A stretch of 64,000 bases of DNA from Gemmatimonadota bacterium (GCA_026387915.1 JAPLKS010000005.1:206410-270409), one strand, 5' to 3'. Counted from the first letter of the stretch, positions 1 through 10,234 are shown. Notes: generated by a model not told the origin, from the sequence alone. Made by a program: numbers and translations.

Positions 1-1788
1 CGCCTCGATGCGCTTGGTGCCATTCAGGTACTGCGCGGTGAGTGACGCCGGATTAGCGAGCACCTCGGCGACCGTGCCAGCCGCGATCACTTCGCCGCCG
101 TGTTTGCCGGCGCCTGGCCCGAGATCAATGAGGTAATCCGCTTCGCGAATCGTTTCTTCGTCGTGCTCCACGACGAGCACGGTGTTCCCGAGGTCGCGCA
201 GTTGCTTGAGCGTGGCGAGGAGGCGCGCGTTGTCGCGTTGGTGCAGGCCGATGCTCGGTTCGTCGAGAATATAGAGCACGCCAACGAGGCGCGAACCGAT
301 TTGCGTGGCAAGGCGAATGCGTTGCGCTTCACCACCCGACAGCGACTCAGCGCTGCGGTTGAGCGTGAGATAGTCGAGGCCCACGTCCATGAGAAAACGG
401 AGTCGCTCGCGCACTTCCTTGAGGATGGGGCCACCGATGTCCGGATCAATGCCCACGCGCCCTGGCGCGCGCAGCGCAATGGAGTCGATGAACGCGAGGG
501 CGTCGCTGACCGAGAACTCGCCAAACGCGCCGATGTTGCGTTTGGCGATCGTCACGGCGAGCGACTCGGGCTTGAGACGCAGCCCCGTGCATTCGGGACA
601 GACGGCGACGACCATGTAGTCTTCGAGATCGGAGCGAATAGAATCGCTCGTCGTCTCGTTGTAGCGCCGCTGCACGTTGGAGAGGATGCCTTCCCAGCGC
701 GTTTCGTTTTCTTCGCCGCGCTTGCGCGGTTGGCCGAACAACAACGTCTCACGTGCCTTGGCGGGGATTTTTCCCCAGGGCGCGTTGAGTTCAAAGTTCA
801 GCTGCTTCGCCAACCCAGGAAGAATGACGCGCCGCAGATAGCCGTCCGGCTCGCCCCAGGGCAGGATGACGCCTTCCAGCATCGAAATACTGGGGTCACC
901 CAACACGAGATCGGCGCTGGCGGTGCGACGTGTGCCGAGCCCGCTGCAGGCTGGGCAGGCGCCAAAGGGCGAGTTGAACGAGAAGTGGCGCGGCTCAAGT
1001 TCGGGCATGGACAGCCCGCAACTCGGGCAGCCGTATTTCTCACTGAAGAGTTGCGTTTCGCGTTTGGTGCCGTGCTTGACGATTTCGACCAGGCCGTCGG
1101 CGAGGCGGAGCGCCGTTTCGATCGAATCGACCAGACGTCCACGGTCTTCGACTTTGACGGAGAGGCGATCCACCACGACGGACACGTCGTGATTCAACCG
1201 GCGATTGAGCTTGGGCGGGTCGGCGAGCTCAATGAGTTCGCCATCGACCATCGCGCGCACAAAGCCCTGTTTGCGCGCGGACTCAAAGAGTTCGCGGAAC
1301 TCGCCTTTGCGGCCGCGCACGAGCGGCGCGAGCACTTCGATGCGCAGGTCGGCGGGCCAGCCGAGGATGGTGTCGGCAATCTGACCTGCACTCTGACGCT
1401 CGACGGGATTGCCGCACTCTGGGCAGTGCGGCGTACCGGCGCGCGCGTAGAGCAGGCGGAGGTAGTCGTGAATTTCGGTGACGGTGCCGACGGTGGAGCG
1501 CGGATTGTGTCCGGCGGTCTTCTGCTCAATCGAGATGGCGGGCGACAGCCCCTCGATGGCGTCCACATCGGGCTTTTCCATTAGCCCGAGGAACTGGCGG
1601 GCGTAGGCGGAGAGCGACTCCACATAGCGCCGCTGCCCCTCGGCAAAAATCGTGTCAAAGGCGAGCGACGATTTGCCCGAGCCCGACAACCCCGTGATCA
1701 CCGTGAGGCGGTCGCGGGGGATGGTGACATCAATATTCTTGAGATTGTGTTCGCGGGCTCCGCGAACAATCAGGGCATCTTCTGGCAT
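1..1788 (-). CDS. uvrA: UvrA, excinuclease ABC subunit A (C-terminus off the left edge)
   Basis: UvrA is the damage-recognition ATPase of nucleotide excision repair. The 596 codons seen here are the N-terminal two thirds; the second ATPase half continues beyond position 1. The ATG at 1788 opens with [16 protein letters not shown], the usual family start. Walker A GLSGSGKS is at residues 33-40. Zinc-module cysteines appear as CPECG, CPSCG and CPAC. The signature LSGGEAQR is encoded near 321-344 and the Walker B segment [11 protein letters not shown] near 241-280. The gene is divergent from the TPR gene starting at 2101. No SOS-type operator was seen upstream. Confidence 0.97.
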   Translation of the reverse strand, partial: MPEDALIVRGAREHNLKNIDVTIPRDRLTVITGLSGSGKSSLAFDTIFAEGQRRYVESLSAYARQFLGLMEKPDVDAIEGLSPAISIEQKTAGHNPRSTVGTVTEIHDYLRLLYARAGTPHCPECGNPVERQSAGQIADTILGWPADLRIEVLAPLVRGRKGEFRELFESARKQGFVRAMVDGELIELADPPKLNRRLNHDVSVVVDRLSVKVEDRGRLVDSIETALRLADGLVEIVKHGTKRETQLFSEKYGCPSCGLSMPELEPRHFSFNSPFGACPACSGLGTRRTASADLVLGDPSISMLEGVILPWGEPDGYLRRVILPGLAKQLNFELNAPWGKIPAKARETLLFGQPRKRGEENETRWEGILSNVQRRYNETTSDSIRSDLEDYMVVAVCPECTGLRLKPESLAVTIAKRNIGAFGEFSVSDALAFIDSIALRAPGRVGIDPDIGGPILKEVRERLRFLMDVGLDYLTLNRSAESLSGGEAQRIRLATQIGSRLVGVLYILDEPSIGLHQRDNARLLATLKQLRDLGNTVLVVEHDEETIREADYLIDLGPGAGKHGGEVIAAGTVAEVLANPASLTAQYLNGTKRIEA

Positions 1789-2100
1789 AGCCTGTGTAAG
1801 CTGGAGGCCATCAAGGGCGGAAACAAGCGGCGGCGTGAGATGGTTCAATATCCGAAGGCCCCCGGAGGCTGGGGCCGGCCGGCCGATTCGAGCCGGATGA
1901 CCGGCTGGTTTCGCTTGGACACAGCCCCTTCCCTATCTATAGATTTCACAGTTCATGTCCCCCTATCCGCGCTTTCGTCCTCGTCTTGGCGGTTGCCTTT
2001 GCCGCTGCTGCGAAGTTCGCGCCCTCCTCTCTGGAGCGGCGAGCGCTCGACCGTGGAGGGTGTGCGGCCGGATGAGCGTTTTCCCAGACGGCGGCCTGCG
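1789..2100. other. intergenic region between uvrA and the TPR gene
   Basis: This 312-bp divergent spacer holds no convincing gene. It contains one good sigma-70-like promoter pointing to the right (separate entry). No clear uvrA promoter was recognised on the other strand. Confidence 0.6.
1915..1943 (+). promoter_or_regulatory. sigma-70-like promoter for the TPR/transglutaminase/ABC run
   Basis: TTGGAC (1915-1920) and TATAGA (1938-1943) are separated by exactly 17 bp in a locally AT-richer patch. It is about 150 bp upstream of the ATG at 2101, so the transcript would have a long leader. Confidence 0.5.
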
Positions 2101-3165
2101 ATGAACCAGTCGGCCTACAATCCTTGGAACGACAACCGCTCCGGTGATGCCGAGCAGTTGCCGCTCGGCGCTTTTGAAGGAACGTCGTTGTTGCCGCAGG
2201 TCGCGCCGGCGTCGCGGGACGATGGGGAGTCGGACGCGCCGGCGGCGTATCGCGAACTTCCGGTGTGCGGCGAATGGTCGTATGAAGTGCACGACGACGC
2301 GGAGTCCCGCGGCGCGGCACTCGTGGCCGACGCCATCAGCGCGACGGCCACCGCACAGCGAGCGGCAGCCACCGCAGCGCGTCTGGCAGCCACTCTGCAG
2401 TCCCCCGCGCGCGGGATGACGGCGGGCACGACTCCGCTAGACGCCGCGCACACCGCGTCGGCCGGAGCTGCACCGAAGACTGCCGCTGGGTCGGTCGGGA
2501 TCAGCGGGTCGGCGACGCAGCGGCCGAGCCCAGAGGCACGACGGCCGGAACGTGCGCCGATGACGCCGCGCATCGTAGCGCGGGTGCCGGCCACGCCGAC
2601 GGCGTTGCCGGCGCTGGACGAACTGCGGAGCCAGCACGAAGCACATCCGGGAGACGCGAAGACGGCCATCGCGTTGTCGGCGGCGTTCGACAAGCGCGGC
2701 AACATTGCAGCCGCACTCGGTGCGCTCCAGCGCGCCATCGACTCTGGCGCGGATGCGGTGCCGTTGCGATGCGCGCGCGCGGCAATCCTCAGCGGTCGTT
2801 TGCGGTACGACGACGCCGAAGCCGAGTTGAAGAAGGCCGCGAAGGTACACGCGGACGATCCCGACGTGCTGTTGCAGCTTGGCATTCTCGCCTGCCGCCG
2901 CGCCAAGTGGCGCGATGCCGTCGAGCCGCTGACGCGCCTGATTAAGCTCGACGCGGCCTCGGCGCAGGGGCTGTTTTACCTCGGCGAGACGTTGAATAAA
3001 CTCGACAAACTCCCCGACGCGCTCGTGGCGTACGAGCGGGCGAGCGAGCTCGAGCCCGACAACTGGCGCGCGCTCAAGGGCGTGGGGATCGTACTCGACC
3101 GTATGGGGCGACCGACGGAAGCGGCCGCGTTTTACCGTCGCGCACGCGACGCGCAGCAGGGCTAG
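2101..3165 (+). CDS. TPR-repeat protein with a low-complexity N-terminal half
   Basis: The protein has 354 residues from the ATG at 2101. The first ~170 residues are rich in Ala, Pro, Ser and Thr and are probably disordered. The C-terminal half carries about four tetratricopeptide-like helical repeats, for example around DDPDVLLQLGILACRRAKW and SAQGLFYLGETLNKLDK, which suggests a protein-interaction scaffold. No signal peptide is evident. An in-frame GTG at 2053 would add 16 residues; the ATG is preferred but no Shine-Dalgarno supports either. The next gene starts 3 bp after the stop, so the two are probably one operon. Confidence 0.8.
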   Translation: MNQSAYNPWNDNRSGDAEQLPLGAFEGTSLLPQVAPASRDDGESDAPAAYRELPVCGEWSYEVHDDAESRGAALVADAISATATAQRAAATAARLAATLQSPARGMTAGTTPLDAAHTASAGAAPKTAAGSVGISGSATQRPSPEARRPERAPMTPRIVARVPATPTALPALDELRSQHEAHPGDAKTAIALSAAFDKRGNIAAALGALQRAIDSGADAVPLRCARAAILSGRLRYDDAEAELKKAAKVHADDPDVLLQLGILACRRAKWRDAVEPLTRLIKLDAASAQGLFYLGETLNKLDKLPDALVAYERASELEPDNWRALKGVGIVLDRMGRPTEAAAFYRRARDAQQG

Positions 3166-3168
3166 CCC

Positions 3169-4767
3169 GTGCATCCGATTCTCGTGGTTCGCGAGCGAAA
3201 GCGCGCGCTGATCGCTGTCGGTATTCTGGCCGCGTGGGGAGCCGGGCTCTTCGCCCTCGCGCGTCGCGAGTTCTCCGTGAGTGCACCGCAGCGTCTCGCA
3301 GAGATGGCGCAGCGCATTGCGCCGGGTTCGACGTTTTTTGTTGTCGAGCAGGGCGGTCAGCAAATCGGCTTCGCGTCGAACACGATCGACACGACGGGCG
3401 CCGGCATTGATGTCGTGGATTACTTCGTAGCCGATTTGCCGATTGCCGGTGCCGCGCATCGTACGTCGGCGCGCAGCGTGGTGAAACTGTCGCGCGCCCT
3501 CGCGTTACGCACCTTCGACGTACAGGTGGAATCGGCCGACGCCCCAATGCGCATTGGTGGCCGCGCCGACGGCGACTCGGCGATCGTGTTTGCGGCAGCC
3601 GGGGCGGTGCTTGGCGCTCGGGTCGAGAAATCCGACAGTCAGCGCGTCGCGGTGCGGGGGCCGGTGTACCTCCCGACGCTCGTGCCGCTGCTGGTGGCGC
3701 TCGGTGAGACGCCGAAGGTTGGGCGTTCGTATGCGCTGCCGACGTTTAATCCAACGACGATGTCGTCGGCGACGATGCGGCTGAACATTCGAGCCGAATC
3801 GGTATTTACACTCGTTGACAGCGCGCGGTTCGATGAGACTCGGGGCGAATGGGTGAGCGCGCTGACCGACACGGTGCGCGCATGGCGCGTGGAACCGGAG
3901 GCAGCGCAGGGCGGATTCACCGGCTGGGTCGATGCGCAGGGACGCGTAGTGCAGAGCACGCAGCCCGGCGGCATTACGCTCCGACGGATGGCGTATGAAA
4001 TGGCGTTTGAGAACTGGCGCATTGGTCGTGATCGCGCCGCCGCCACGGCGACGGGCGGCCGCAAGAATGACATTCTCGAGCGCACGGCGATCGCGGCCGG
4101 CGCGCTACTGGGGCGCACCAAACTGATGCTGCTGCGCGCCGAATTGAACGGCGCCGAGTTGCGAGGCTTTGATCTCGACGGCGGACGTCAGTCGCTGGCA
4201 GGCCGCACGGTGACGATCACGCGTGAAGATGCGCGCGCGCTGGCCCCGGGATGGTCGCTCCTGACGAGTGACACGGCGTTCAAAACGCGGTTTCGCGCGG
4301 AGCTTTCGCCGGAGCCGTTCTTGCAGTCGAACGAACTGCGCATCGTGCAACTTGCCGTACGCATTGCCGGGAATGATCGTGACCCGCGCGTGATTGCGGA
4401 GAAGATCAATACGTGGGTGCACGACTCGCTGCGCAAGGAAATCGTGTTCAGTATTCCGAATGCGCTCGAGGTGTTACGGACGCGACGTGGCGACTGTAAC
4501 GAGCACACACAGTTGTTCACGGCGCTCACGCGCGCGCTTGGCATTCCGACGCGCATTGCCACCGGACTCGCGTATGTGAACGGCAAGTTTTACTACCACG
4601 CGTGGCCGGAAGTGTGGCTGTCCGACTGGGTGGCGGTGGACCCGACGTTCGGCCAGTTCCCTGCCGACGCCGCGCACGTCCGATTTGTGGTCGGCGGACT
4701 TAACCGTCAGGTGGAACTGTTGCGCCTGATTGGCAATCTCAAGATTCGCGTGACGGACGCTCGCTGA
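3169..4767 (+). CDS. transglutaminase-like (papain-fold) domain protein
   Basis: This is a 532-residue protein starting with GTG directly after the TPR gene. The N-terminus has one hydrophobic segment (about residues 12-27, LIAVGILAAWGAGLFALA), which suggests membrane anchoring with the rest exported. The C-terminal domain has the transglutaminase-core triad: Cys443 in RRGDCNEHTQLF, His477 in YYHAWPEVW and Asp491 in VAVDPTFGQ. Such domains act as proteases, amidases or cross-linkers; the substrate here is unknown. It is followed by an ABC exporter, which may work with it. The fold assignment is strong; the function is inferred. Confidence 0.85.
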   Translation: MHPILVVRERKRALIAVGILAAWGAGLFALARREFSVSAPQRLAEMAQRIAPGSTFFVVEQGGQQIGFASNTIDTTGAGIDVVDYFVADLPIAGAAHRTSARSVVKLSRALALRTFDVQVESADAPMRIGGRADGDSAIVFAAAGAVLGARVEKSDSQRVAVRGPVYLPTLVPLLVALGETPKVGRSYALPTFNPTTMSSATMRLNIRAESVFTLVDSARFDETRGEWVSALTDTVRAWRVEPEAAQGGFTGWVDAQGRVVQSTQPGGITLRRMAYEMAFENWRIGRDRAAATATGGRKNDILERTAIAAGALLGRTKLMLLRAELNGAELRGFDLDGGRQSLAGRTVTITREDARALAPGWSLLTSDTAFKTRFRAELSPEPFLQSNELRIVQLAVRIAGNDRDPRVIAEKINTWVHDSLRKEIVFSIPNALEVLRTRRGDCNEHTQLFTALTRALGIPTRIATGLAYVNGKFYYHAWPEVWLSDWVAVDPTFGQFPADAAHVRFVVGGLNRQVELLRLIGNLKIRVTDAR

Positions 4768-4825
4768 TGCGCGCCAACAGTCTGTTCCTTTGCTTGTTCC
4801 GGCGTACCCGCCGTATGGAGCCGCA

Positions 4826-5584
4826 ATGATCCAGTTGCAATCACTGACCAAACGCTACGGTAAGTTCACCGCAGTGGACGCCATTGACCTCACGGTACCA
4901 CAGGGCGAGCTGTTCGGCTTTGTGGGGCCGAACGGCGCAGGTAAAACAACGACGTTGCGGATGATCGCCGGCATCTTGCAGCCGACGTCGGGCTCAGTGC
5001 GCATCGGGGGCATCGACATCGTTGCCGACCCCGTCGCCGCAAAATCGAAGCTCGGCTTCATCCCAGACCGGCCGTTCATTTACGAGAAGTTGACCGGCGC
5101 GGAGTTTTTGCGTTTTGTGGCCGGTCTCTACGGCCAGGAAGGCGCCGAGGTGGAGCATCGGGCGCGCGAGTTGATGGCGCTGTTTGACCTCGACGAATGG
5201 CGCGACGAACTCGTGGAGAGCTACAGCCACGGGATGCGGCAGAAATTGATCGTGAGTAGCGCGTTTGTGCACCGTCCGGACGTGATCGTGGTGGACGAGC
5301 CGCACGTGGGGCTCGATCCAAAGTCGATCAAGATTCTGCGTGACCTGTTCAAGGAATACACGCGGCGCGGCCACACCATCATGATGAGCACGCACACGCT
5401 CGACGCGGCGGAGTCGCTGTGCGACCGCATTGCGATCATTCACGCCGGCCGTATTGCGGCGTGTGGCACCATGGACGATCTGCGCGCTGGCGCGGCGAGC
5501 GGCGGCACCGGGCTTGAGGAGATTTTCTTGAAACTCACCGGCCAGAACGCCGCACGCGACCTGATGGACGTTCTCGATGCCTGA
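4826..5584 (+). CDS. ABC transporter ATP-binding protein (ABC-2 exporter type)
   Basis: A 252-residue ATPase. The start ATG at 4826 is chosen because GGAG lies 5 bp upstream and the protein then opens MIQLQSLTKRYGKF, the normal family start. Walker A GPNGAGKT is at residues 34-41, the signature is YSHGMRQK, Walker B is VIVVDEPHVGLDP, and the H-loop is in MMSTHTLD. The signature form SHGM is typical of ATPases that pair with ABC-2 type permeases. The stop overlaps the permease start by 8 bp, so the pair forms one exporter. The cargo is unknown. Confidence 0.92.
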   Translation: MIQLQSLTKRYGKFTAVDAIDLTVPQGELFGFVGPNGAGKTTTLRMIAGILQPTSGSVRIGGIDIVADPVAAKSKLGFIPDRPFIYEKLTGAEFLRFVAGLYGQEGAEVEHRARELMALFDLDEWRDELVESYSHGMRQKLIVSSAFVHRPDVIVVDEPHVGLDPKSIKILRDLFKEYTRRGHTIMMSTHTLDAAESLCDRIAIIHAGRIAACGTMDDLRAGAASGGTGLEEIFLKLTGQNAARDLMDVLDA

Positions 5585-7310
5585 GGCCGCCGGACGCGGT
5601 GCGGCGCCCACCGCCGCTGGCGGTGTGCTCCCCGATGCCCCGCTCCTGCATCTGCTCGCGCCCAAGTGGCTCACGGCCCGCGCGCGCGCGATGGCCAACG
5701 AACGCGGCCGTGGCGCGCGCTTCACGCTGCTTGCGATTGTCGGCGTGTTGTTTTGGGGCTTCATCTTTGGCGTGCTGTATCGCCTGCTGAGCTATTTCCG
5801 TGGCGTGCAGGAAATCGGGCCGCTGCTCGCCGGGAAATTGCTCGGCCTGATGCTCGTGAGCTTCTTCTCCATTTTGTTGCTCTCGAACGTCATCACGGCG
5901 CTCTCCAGTTTCTTTTTGGCGCGCGATCTCGACTTACTCGTGAGCGGTCCCGTGGACTGGCTGCGCCTCTACGGCGCCAAGTTGCTCGAGACGGTCATCG
6001 CGAGTAGTTGGATGGTGGCGTTAATGGCTGTCCCAGTGTTCGCGGCGTACGGCGTGGTGTACCACGGCGGGTGGCTCTTTGCGCCGTTTGCCATTGCAGT
6101 CTTCGTGCCCTTCCTACTTGTGCCGTCGGTGATCGGCAGCGCGGTGACGTTGATTCTTGTCAACGTGTTTCCGGCTCGGCGCACGCGCGACATTCTCAGC
6201 GTGATCGCCGTCGCATCGGCGGCGGCGATTGTGCTGTTGCTGCGACTGGTGCGCCCGGAGCGTCTGGCGCGCCCCGAGGGTTTCCGCTCGCTGGTCGATT
6301 TTGTTTCGGTGCTCCGCACCCCCACCTCGCCGTTTCTCCCGAGCGAATGGGTCCAGCGTTCCATCATGAGCATGCTGGGCGGCGCCACGGACTGGCTGGC
6401 CGTCTATCTCATCTGGTCCACGGCGGCGGCGTTCCTCGTGATGGGCGCCTTACTCCATCGGCAGCTCTATTTGCATGGGTTTAGCAAGGCGCAGGAAAGC
6501 GCGGAACGCTGGGCGCGTTCCGGACGCATGACGCGGATCGCGATGCGTGTGCTTCGCCCCCTTGGCGTGCTCCGGCGCGAGTTGGTGCTCAAAGAGTTGC
6601 GAGTGTTTTTCCGTGACACCACGCAGTGGTCACAACTCATTCTGCTAGCCGTGCTCGTGATCGTGTACGTGTTCAATATCAAGTTCCTCCCGCTGCGCGG
6701 CGAGGGCGTCACGTGGTTGCTGCAGCAGATTGTCCCATTTCTCAATCTCGTGCTGGCCGGCTTCGTGCTCGCGTCCATTGCCGCGCGATTTATTTTCCCT
6801 GGCGTGTCGCTCGAGGGACGCACACTGTGGCTGTTGCGTTCGAGCCCGATGCGCATGCAGGATTTACTGTGGGCCAAGTTCTGGGTTGGGACCACGCCGT
6901 TGTTGGTGCTGGCCCTGCTCATTGTGGGCGTGACCGACCTGCTCCTGCAGGTGACCCCCTTCTTGTTTGTCGTGTCGATCTGCACCATTACCCTGATGAC
7001 CTTTGCCGTCGCGGGCCTCGCGATTGGATTTGGGACGCTCTTCCCGCAGTTTGAGACGGAGAACGCCGCACAGATTCCGACGAGTTTTGGCGGCCTGCTC
7101 TTTATGATGTCGTCGGTGGGCGTCATTGGCGGGGTCGTGATTCTGGAGGCACGCCCGGTGTATGGATACTTGTCGGCCATCGCATTCAAGCAGCCGACGA
7201 GCCCGCTCGAAATGATCGTTGGGTTCGGCGCCGCCGCCCTGCTCTGCATTGCGGCAACGGTCATCCCCGTACGTGTGGCGCTGCGGCGCCTCGAAGCCGT
7301 GGAGCGTTAA
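5577..7310 (+). CDS. ABC exporter permease, multi-spanning
   Basis: This 577-residue integral membrane protein has at least ten hydrophobic spans, including around residues 48-70, 88-112, 150-200 and 545-570. A central soluble loop near residues 320-350 carries LVLKELRVFFRDTTQWSQ. It overlaps the preceding ATPase gene by 8 bp and is its membrane partner. The fused-length layout, with two sets of spans around a cytoplasmic loop, resembles large ABC-2 type permeases that supply both halves of the channel. The cargo cannot be read from sequence. The TAA stop overlaps the next start as TAATG. Confidence 0.87.
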   Translation: MPEAAGRGAAPTAAGGVLPDAPLLHLLAPKWLTARARAMANERGRGARFTLLAIVGVLFWGFIFGVLYRLLSYFRGVQEIGPLLAGKLLGLMLVSFFSILLLSNVITALSSFFLARDLDLLVSGPVDWLRLYGAKLLETVIASSWMVALMAVPVFAAYGVVYHGGWLFAPFAIAVFVPFLLVPSVIGSAVTLILVNVFPARRTRDILSVIAVASAAAIVLLLRLVRPERLARPEGFRSLVDFVSVLRTPTSPFLPSEWVQRSIMSMLGGATDWLAVYLIWSTAAAFLVMGALLHRQLYLHGFSKAQESAERWARSGRMTRIAMRVLRPLGVLRRELVLKELRVFFRDTTQWSQLILLAVLVIVYVFNIKFLPLRGEGVTWLLQQIVPFLNLVLAGFVLASIAARFIFPGVSLEGRTLWLLRSSPMRMQDLLWAKFWVGTTPLLVLALLIVGVTDLLLQVTPFLFVVSICTITLMTFAVAGLAIGFGTLFPQFETENAAQIPTSFGGLLFMMSSVGVIGGVVILEARPVYGYLSAIAFKQPTSPLEMIVGFGAAALLCIAATVIPVRVALRRLEAVER

Positions 7311-7798
7311 TGCGAATCGAACATGCGAATGAGCCGGACATTCCCTCGCTCGTTGCCCTCAACAACCGTTATGCGCCGCAGGGACTGACGCTCGCACGCT
7401 CGGAGGGCTTCGCCTATGCTCACCTCGCCGACTATCGCGTGATTCGCGACGCCGATGGATCGGCCGTGGGGTGTGTGGCGCTCGACGAGTATTCACCGTC
7501 GATTGTTGAAATCATCTCGCTCGCGGTCACGCCGGCCGCACAGGGGCTCGGCTACGGCAAACGACTCATCGCGGCGGCGGAACAACTCGCGCGACGACGC
7601 GGATACCAAGAAGTGTTTGCCGTCTCGTTCTCCGACGAACTCTTTCTCTCGTGCGGATTCGAGCACGCGGCGCTCTCGCACTTCCCTGAAAAAATTGCGC
7701 GTTATGCGACGGTGGATGCGAGCGAAATTCTCGTCGGCGAGAAGCACTGCTTCACCAAGCGCATCACCGTCGGTTCTCCTGCCCCGTTGCCAGCGTAG
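7310..7798 (+). CDS. GNAT family N-acetyltransferase
   Basis: A 162-residue acetyl-CoA-dependent acetyltransferase, coupled to the permease gene by a TAATG overlap. The acetyl-CoA pyrophosphate-binding loop is AAQGLGYGKRL (about residues 76-86), preceded by the beta strand EIISLAVTP. The C-terminal segment FLSCGFEHAALSHFPEKI recalls the single-domain N-acetylglutamate synthase branch of the family, so a role in arginine synthesis is possible but unproven; the genes beside it give no support. It is the last gene before a strong hairpin terminator. Confidence 0.82.
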   Translation: MRIEHANEPDIPSLVALNNRYAPQGLTLARSEGFAYAHLADYRVIRDADGSAVGCVALDEYSPSIVEIISLAVTPAAQGLGYGKRLIAAAEQLARRRGYQEVFAVSFSDELFLSCGFEHAALSHFPEKIARYATVDASEILVGEKHCFTKRITVGSPAPLPA

Positions 7799-7861
7799 CG
7801 CGCCACGGCGAGGTTCGCGAATCACCGAGCGCAGGCCCGCCGAACATCGGCTGCACAGCAA

Positions 7862-7899
7862 AACAGGCGGGGCGACGCATCAGCGTCGTCCCGCCTGTT
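7862..7899. terminator. bidirectional hairpin terminator
   Basis: A 17-bp stem (7862-7878 with 7883-7899, one G-T pair) closes a 4-nt loop ATCA. It lies between convergent genes ending at 7798 (+) and 7915 (-), so it can stop both transcripts. There is no long T tract. Confidence 0.7.
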
Positions 7900-7914
7900 C
7901 AGCGTCCGGCCCAC

Positions 7915-8598
7915 CTATGGCGCGCCAGTCGCAACAATCACGGCGTTGGATGCCGTCGAGGCCACGATGTTTGCCAGATTGACTCCCGGGGCAGCGCCGA
8001 GCGTCCACTTGGCCGTGACTTCGCCGAGTGCGCTGGTGATGGCGCTGGCTGGCGAGATGGCGCCGCCGCCCGAGATGATCTGAAATGCGACGGTGATGCC
8101 CTGCATCGGCACGTTATTCGGTCCCACGACACGCACGACGATCGAGTTGGTGAGCGAGGTTCCGACTTTGGCGGTTTGGTTGTTGCCCTGCGCGACGATG
8201 ATATCCGTCGGCAGAATCGCCGTGGCGGTCAGGCGCACCGACGCGACGCCTGGCGCGGATGCGGTGAGTTCTTGTTCGGTCTGCGTGTTGCCCACCGTCC
8301 ACTTCGCTTTCACTTCGCCTTTCGCATCGCTCATCGCGGAGGCGGGATCAACCGCACCACCGCCAGCGGTGACGGCCAGCGCAATCTGCTGGCCGATGAT
8401 GCCGGCGCCGCTCTTGTCGGTGACGCGCAGGATAACGGCCTGCGGAAGGTCTTTGCCACCCTGCACGGCCTGCAGATTGCCCTGCACCACGGTAAGTGCG
8501 GCGGGCGTAGCTGTGGCCGTCGCGGTGGCCTTGGCGCAACCAGCGATGGTCAGGACGGCGATGCCGCCGAGGGCCGGGATAAGATTGAGTATTCGCAT
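7915..8598 (-). CDS. lipoprotein with two bacterial Ig-like (Big_1/invasin-type) repeats
   Basis: This 227-residue protein has a lipoprotein signal peptide with lipobox LTIAGC, the lipidated Cys being residue 21. A short Ala/Thr-rich linker leads into two similar Ig-like domains. Each contains a GGGA(V/I)xPAS turn (AGGGAVDPASAMSDAKGEV and SGGGAISPASAITSALGEV) followed by KWT(V/L)G, so the two units arose by duplication. It is predicted to be on the periplasmic or outer surface. It sits 45 bp after ccmF on the same strand and may be the last gene of that run. The biological role is unknown. Confidence 0.82.
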   Translation of the reverse strand: MRILNLIPALGGIAVLTIAGCAKATATATATPAALTVVQGNLQAVQGGKDLPQAVILRVTDKSGAGIIGQQIALAVTAGGGAVDPASAMSDAKGEVKAKWTVGNTQTEQELTASAPGVASVRLTATAILPTDIIVAQGNNQTAKVGTSLTNSIVVRVVGPNNVPMQGITVAFQIISGGGAISPASAITSALGEVTAKWTLGAAPGVNLANIVASTASNAVIVATGAP

Positions 8599-8643
8599 AG
8601 GTTCTGCTTGAAGTGTCGGCAGAACCCAGCAAAGCTGAAGCCG

Positions 8644-10227
8644 TTACTCGGGTACGGCGGCTTCCGTTTGAGCCGCGTCCGGAACACCCGCTGGGCCCAC
8701 CCTGCCGGCGCGAGCGGCCTCTGCACAGGCGGCCGGCAACCCGGCGAGGGCGGAGAGCACCAGAAGCCCTGCCCCCATCCATAGAAGGCTCGCCAGCGGC
8801 TGGAACCGGATGCGCACCAACGAACCCACCGATTCCGCTCGCGATACCTGCACCTGCACATCCTGAAGCACGCCAAAGAGAATGCCGGCCCGAAGCACGG
8901 GTTCGCCAATGTCATCTTCGTCGGCGTCGATGAACTGCCGTTCTTCCGCAACCACGAGTCCCTGCCGACGCCCAGCCCGCGCGAGTACGAATGGGACCGA
9001 CACCACGAACATGTTGCTGCGGACGTAGCGACTCTCGCCTTGGCTGGTGAGCGTCCACTCGCGGCCGAGCACATCCTTTGCCGCATACCGCTCGCCAGCA
9101 TTCAGCGACGTTACATATTCGCGCCGGAACGGAAGCGCGATGCTCCCCACGACAAAGAGCACGACGCCCACCTGCGACAACCGTGCCGCGATACCTGGCG
9201 CCGCAACTGGGGACGCATCGACACTGAGCGCGAACAACCATCGGCGACGCATGACGATCAGTGCGACGCCCAAGACGACGCTCGCGGAGGCGATGAATCC
9301 GAACAGCATCGCGTTTGGCGTTTGCGCGAAGCCGTGCAGCGTGCGGAGCGTGTCACCACGCGCCACCCACGCCCCAATGAGCGTGGCCGGGAACGCCGCG
9401 AGTGCGAGGATCGCGCGCTCGGCGGGATGCGTGCCACGGCGCGTCGAGACGTGCAGCAACACCGCCAAAATGGCGAGTGGAATCGCGCCCGCGACTTCGA
9501 CGGGATCCCACGCCCAATAGCCGCCCCATCCTGGCTCCGTATACGCCCAGCGCATGCCCGACGCGACGCCCGCGAGCAACAGCGTCCACGCGATCAGCGC
9601 CCACGCGCGTGCAGCAGACCGCCACGCGTCGTCGAGGCGACGCACGCCGAGCGCGGCCACGGTCAGCGCGAACAATGGAAGGGTGGCCGCCGTGCCCGCG
9701 AGCAACAGGGGCGGATGCACGAGCATCCATCGGTTCTGCAACACGCCGTCGAGTCCGCGCCCTTCGCGAATCGCCATGTCGAGCGACGCCAATGGATCCG
9801 CAGCGAACGCGGTAACGGCGGCCATCACCGCCACCACGCCGCCCATCGCCGGTACAAACCAGACGAGTCGATCGGCCATCGAGCGACGGTGCGCGAGCAA
9901 CGCGGCCGACGTCACGACCGCGAGTGCCAGCGTCCACACCAGCAGCGAGCCCGGCGCTCCACCCCAAAGTCCGCCGAGGCGATACGCGCGCGGGACGATG
10001 AGACTCGAAAACGTGGCCACGAACCGCATCGTGAAGTCGCTGGTCATCAAACCGCTGGCGAGCACGACGGTGGCGACCACCAAGCCGAACGTTGCGAGGT
10101 GCAGCGCCCGCACGCCATTACGAACCAGCCCGCGACGACGCATCGCGCCGCCTGCGACCGCGGCCCAGCTACCGACCACCGATGCCACGAGCGCGAGCCA
10201 GAGCGCCCACTGTCCGAATGCTCTCAC
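8644..10227 (-). CDS. ccmF: CcmF/CcsA-type cytochrome c maturation haem lyase subunit, short form
   Basis: A polytopic membrane protein of 527 residues in the haem-handling CcmF family. The tryptophan-rich WWD-type haem motif is GWGGYWAWDPVE at residues 233-244. The upstream segment GGLWGGAPGSLLVW is also typical of the family. Classical CcmF is about 630-660 residues, so this form is short in the C-terminal half. The protein is expected to bring haem to apocytochrome c in the periplasm. No other ccm gene is adjacent; the neighbours are a YfiM-like protein, glpK and a lipoprotein, an unusual setting. Confidence 0.88.
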   Translation of the reverse strand: MRAFGQWALWLALVASVVGSWAAVAGGAMRRRGLVRNGVRALHLATFGLVVATVVLASGLMTSDFTMRFVATFSSLIVPRAYRLGGLWGGAPGSLLVWTLALAVVTSAALLAHRRSMADRLVWFVPAMGGVVAVMAAVTAFAADPLASLDMAIREGRGLDGVLQNRWMLVHPPLLLAGTAATLPLFALTVAALGVRRLDDAWRSAARAWALIAWTLLLAGVASGMRWAYTEPGWGGYWAWDPVEVAGAIPLAILAVLLHVSTRRGTHPAERAILALAAFPATLIGAWVARGDTLRTLHGFAQTPNAMLFGFIASASVVLGVALIVMRRRWLFALSVDASPVAAPGIAARLSQVGVVLFVVGSIALPFRREYVTSLNAGERYAAKDVLGREWTLTSQGESRYVRSNMFVVSVPFVLARAGRRQGLVVAEERQFIDADEDDIGEPVLRAGILFGVLQDVQVQVSRAESVGSLVRIRFQPLASLLWMGAGLLVLSALAGLPAACAEAARAGRVGPAGVPDAAQTEAAVPE

Positions 10228-10234
10228 GCGCGCC

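Noticed and set aside
100..1584. Long open frame on the + strand opposite uvrA
   Set aside because: It is an antisense shadow in GC-rich DNA; the - strand encodes clear UvrA motifs.
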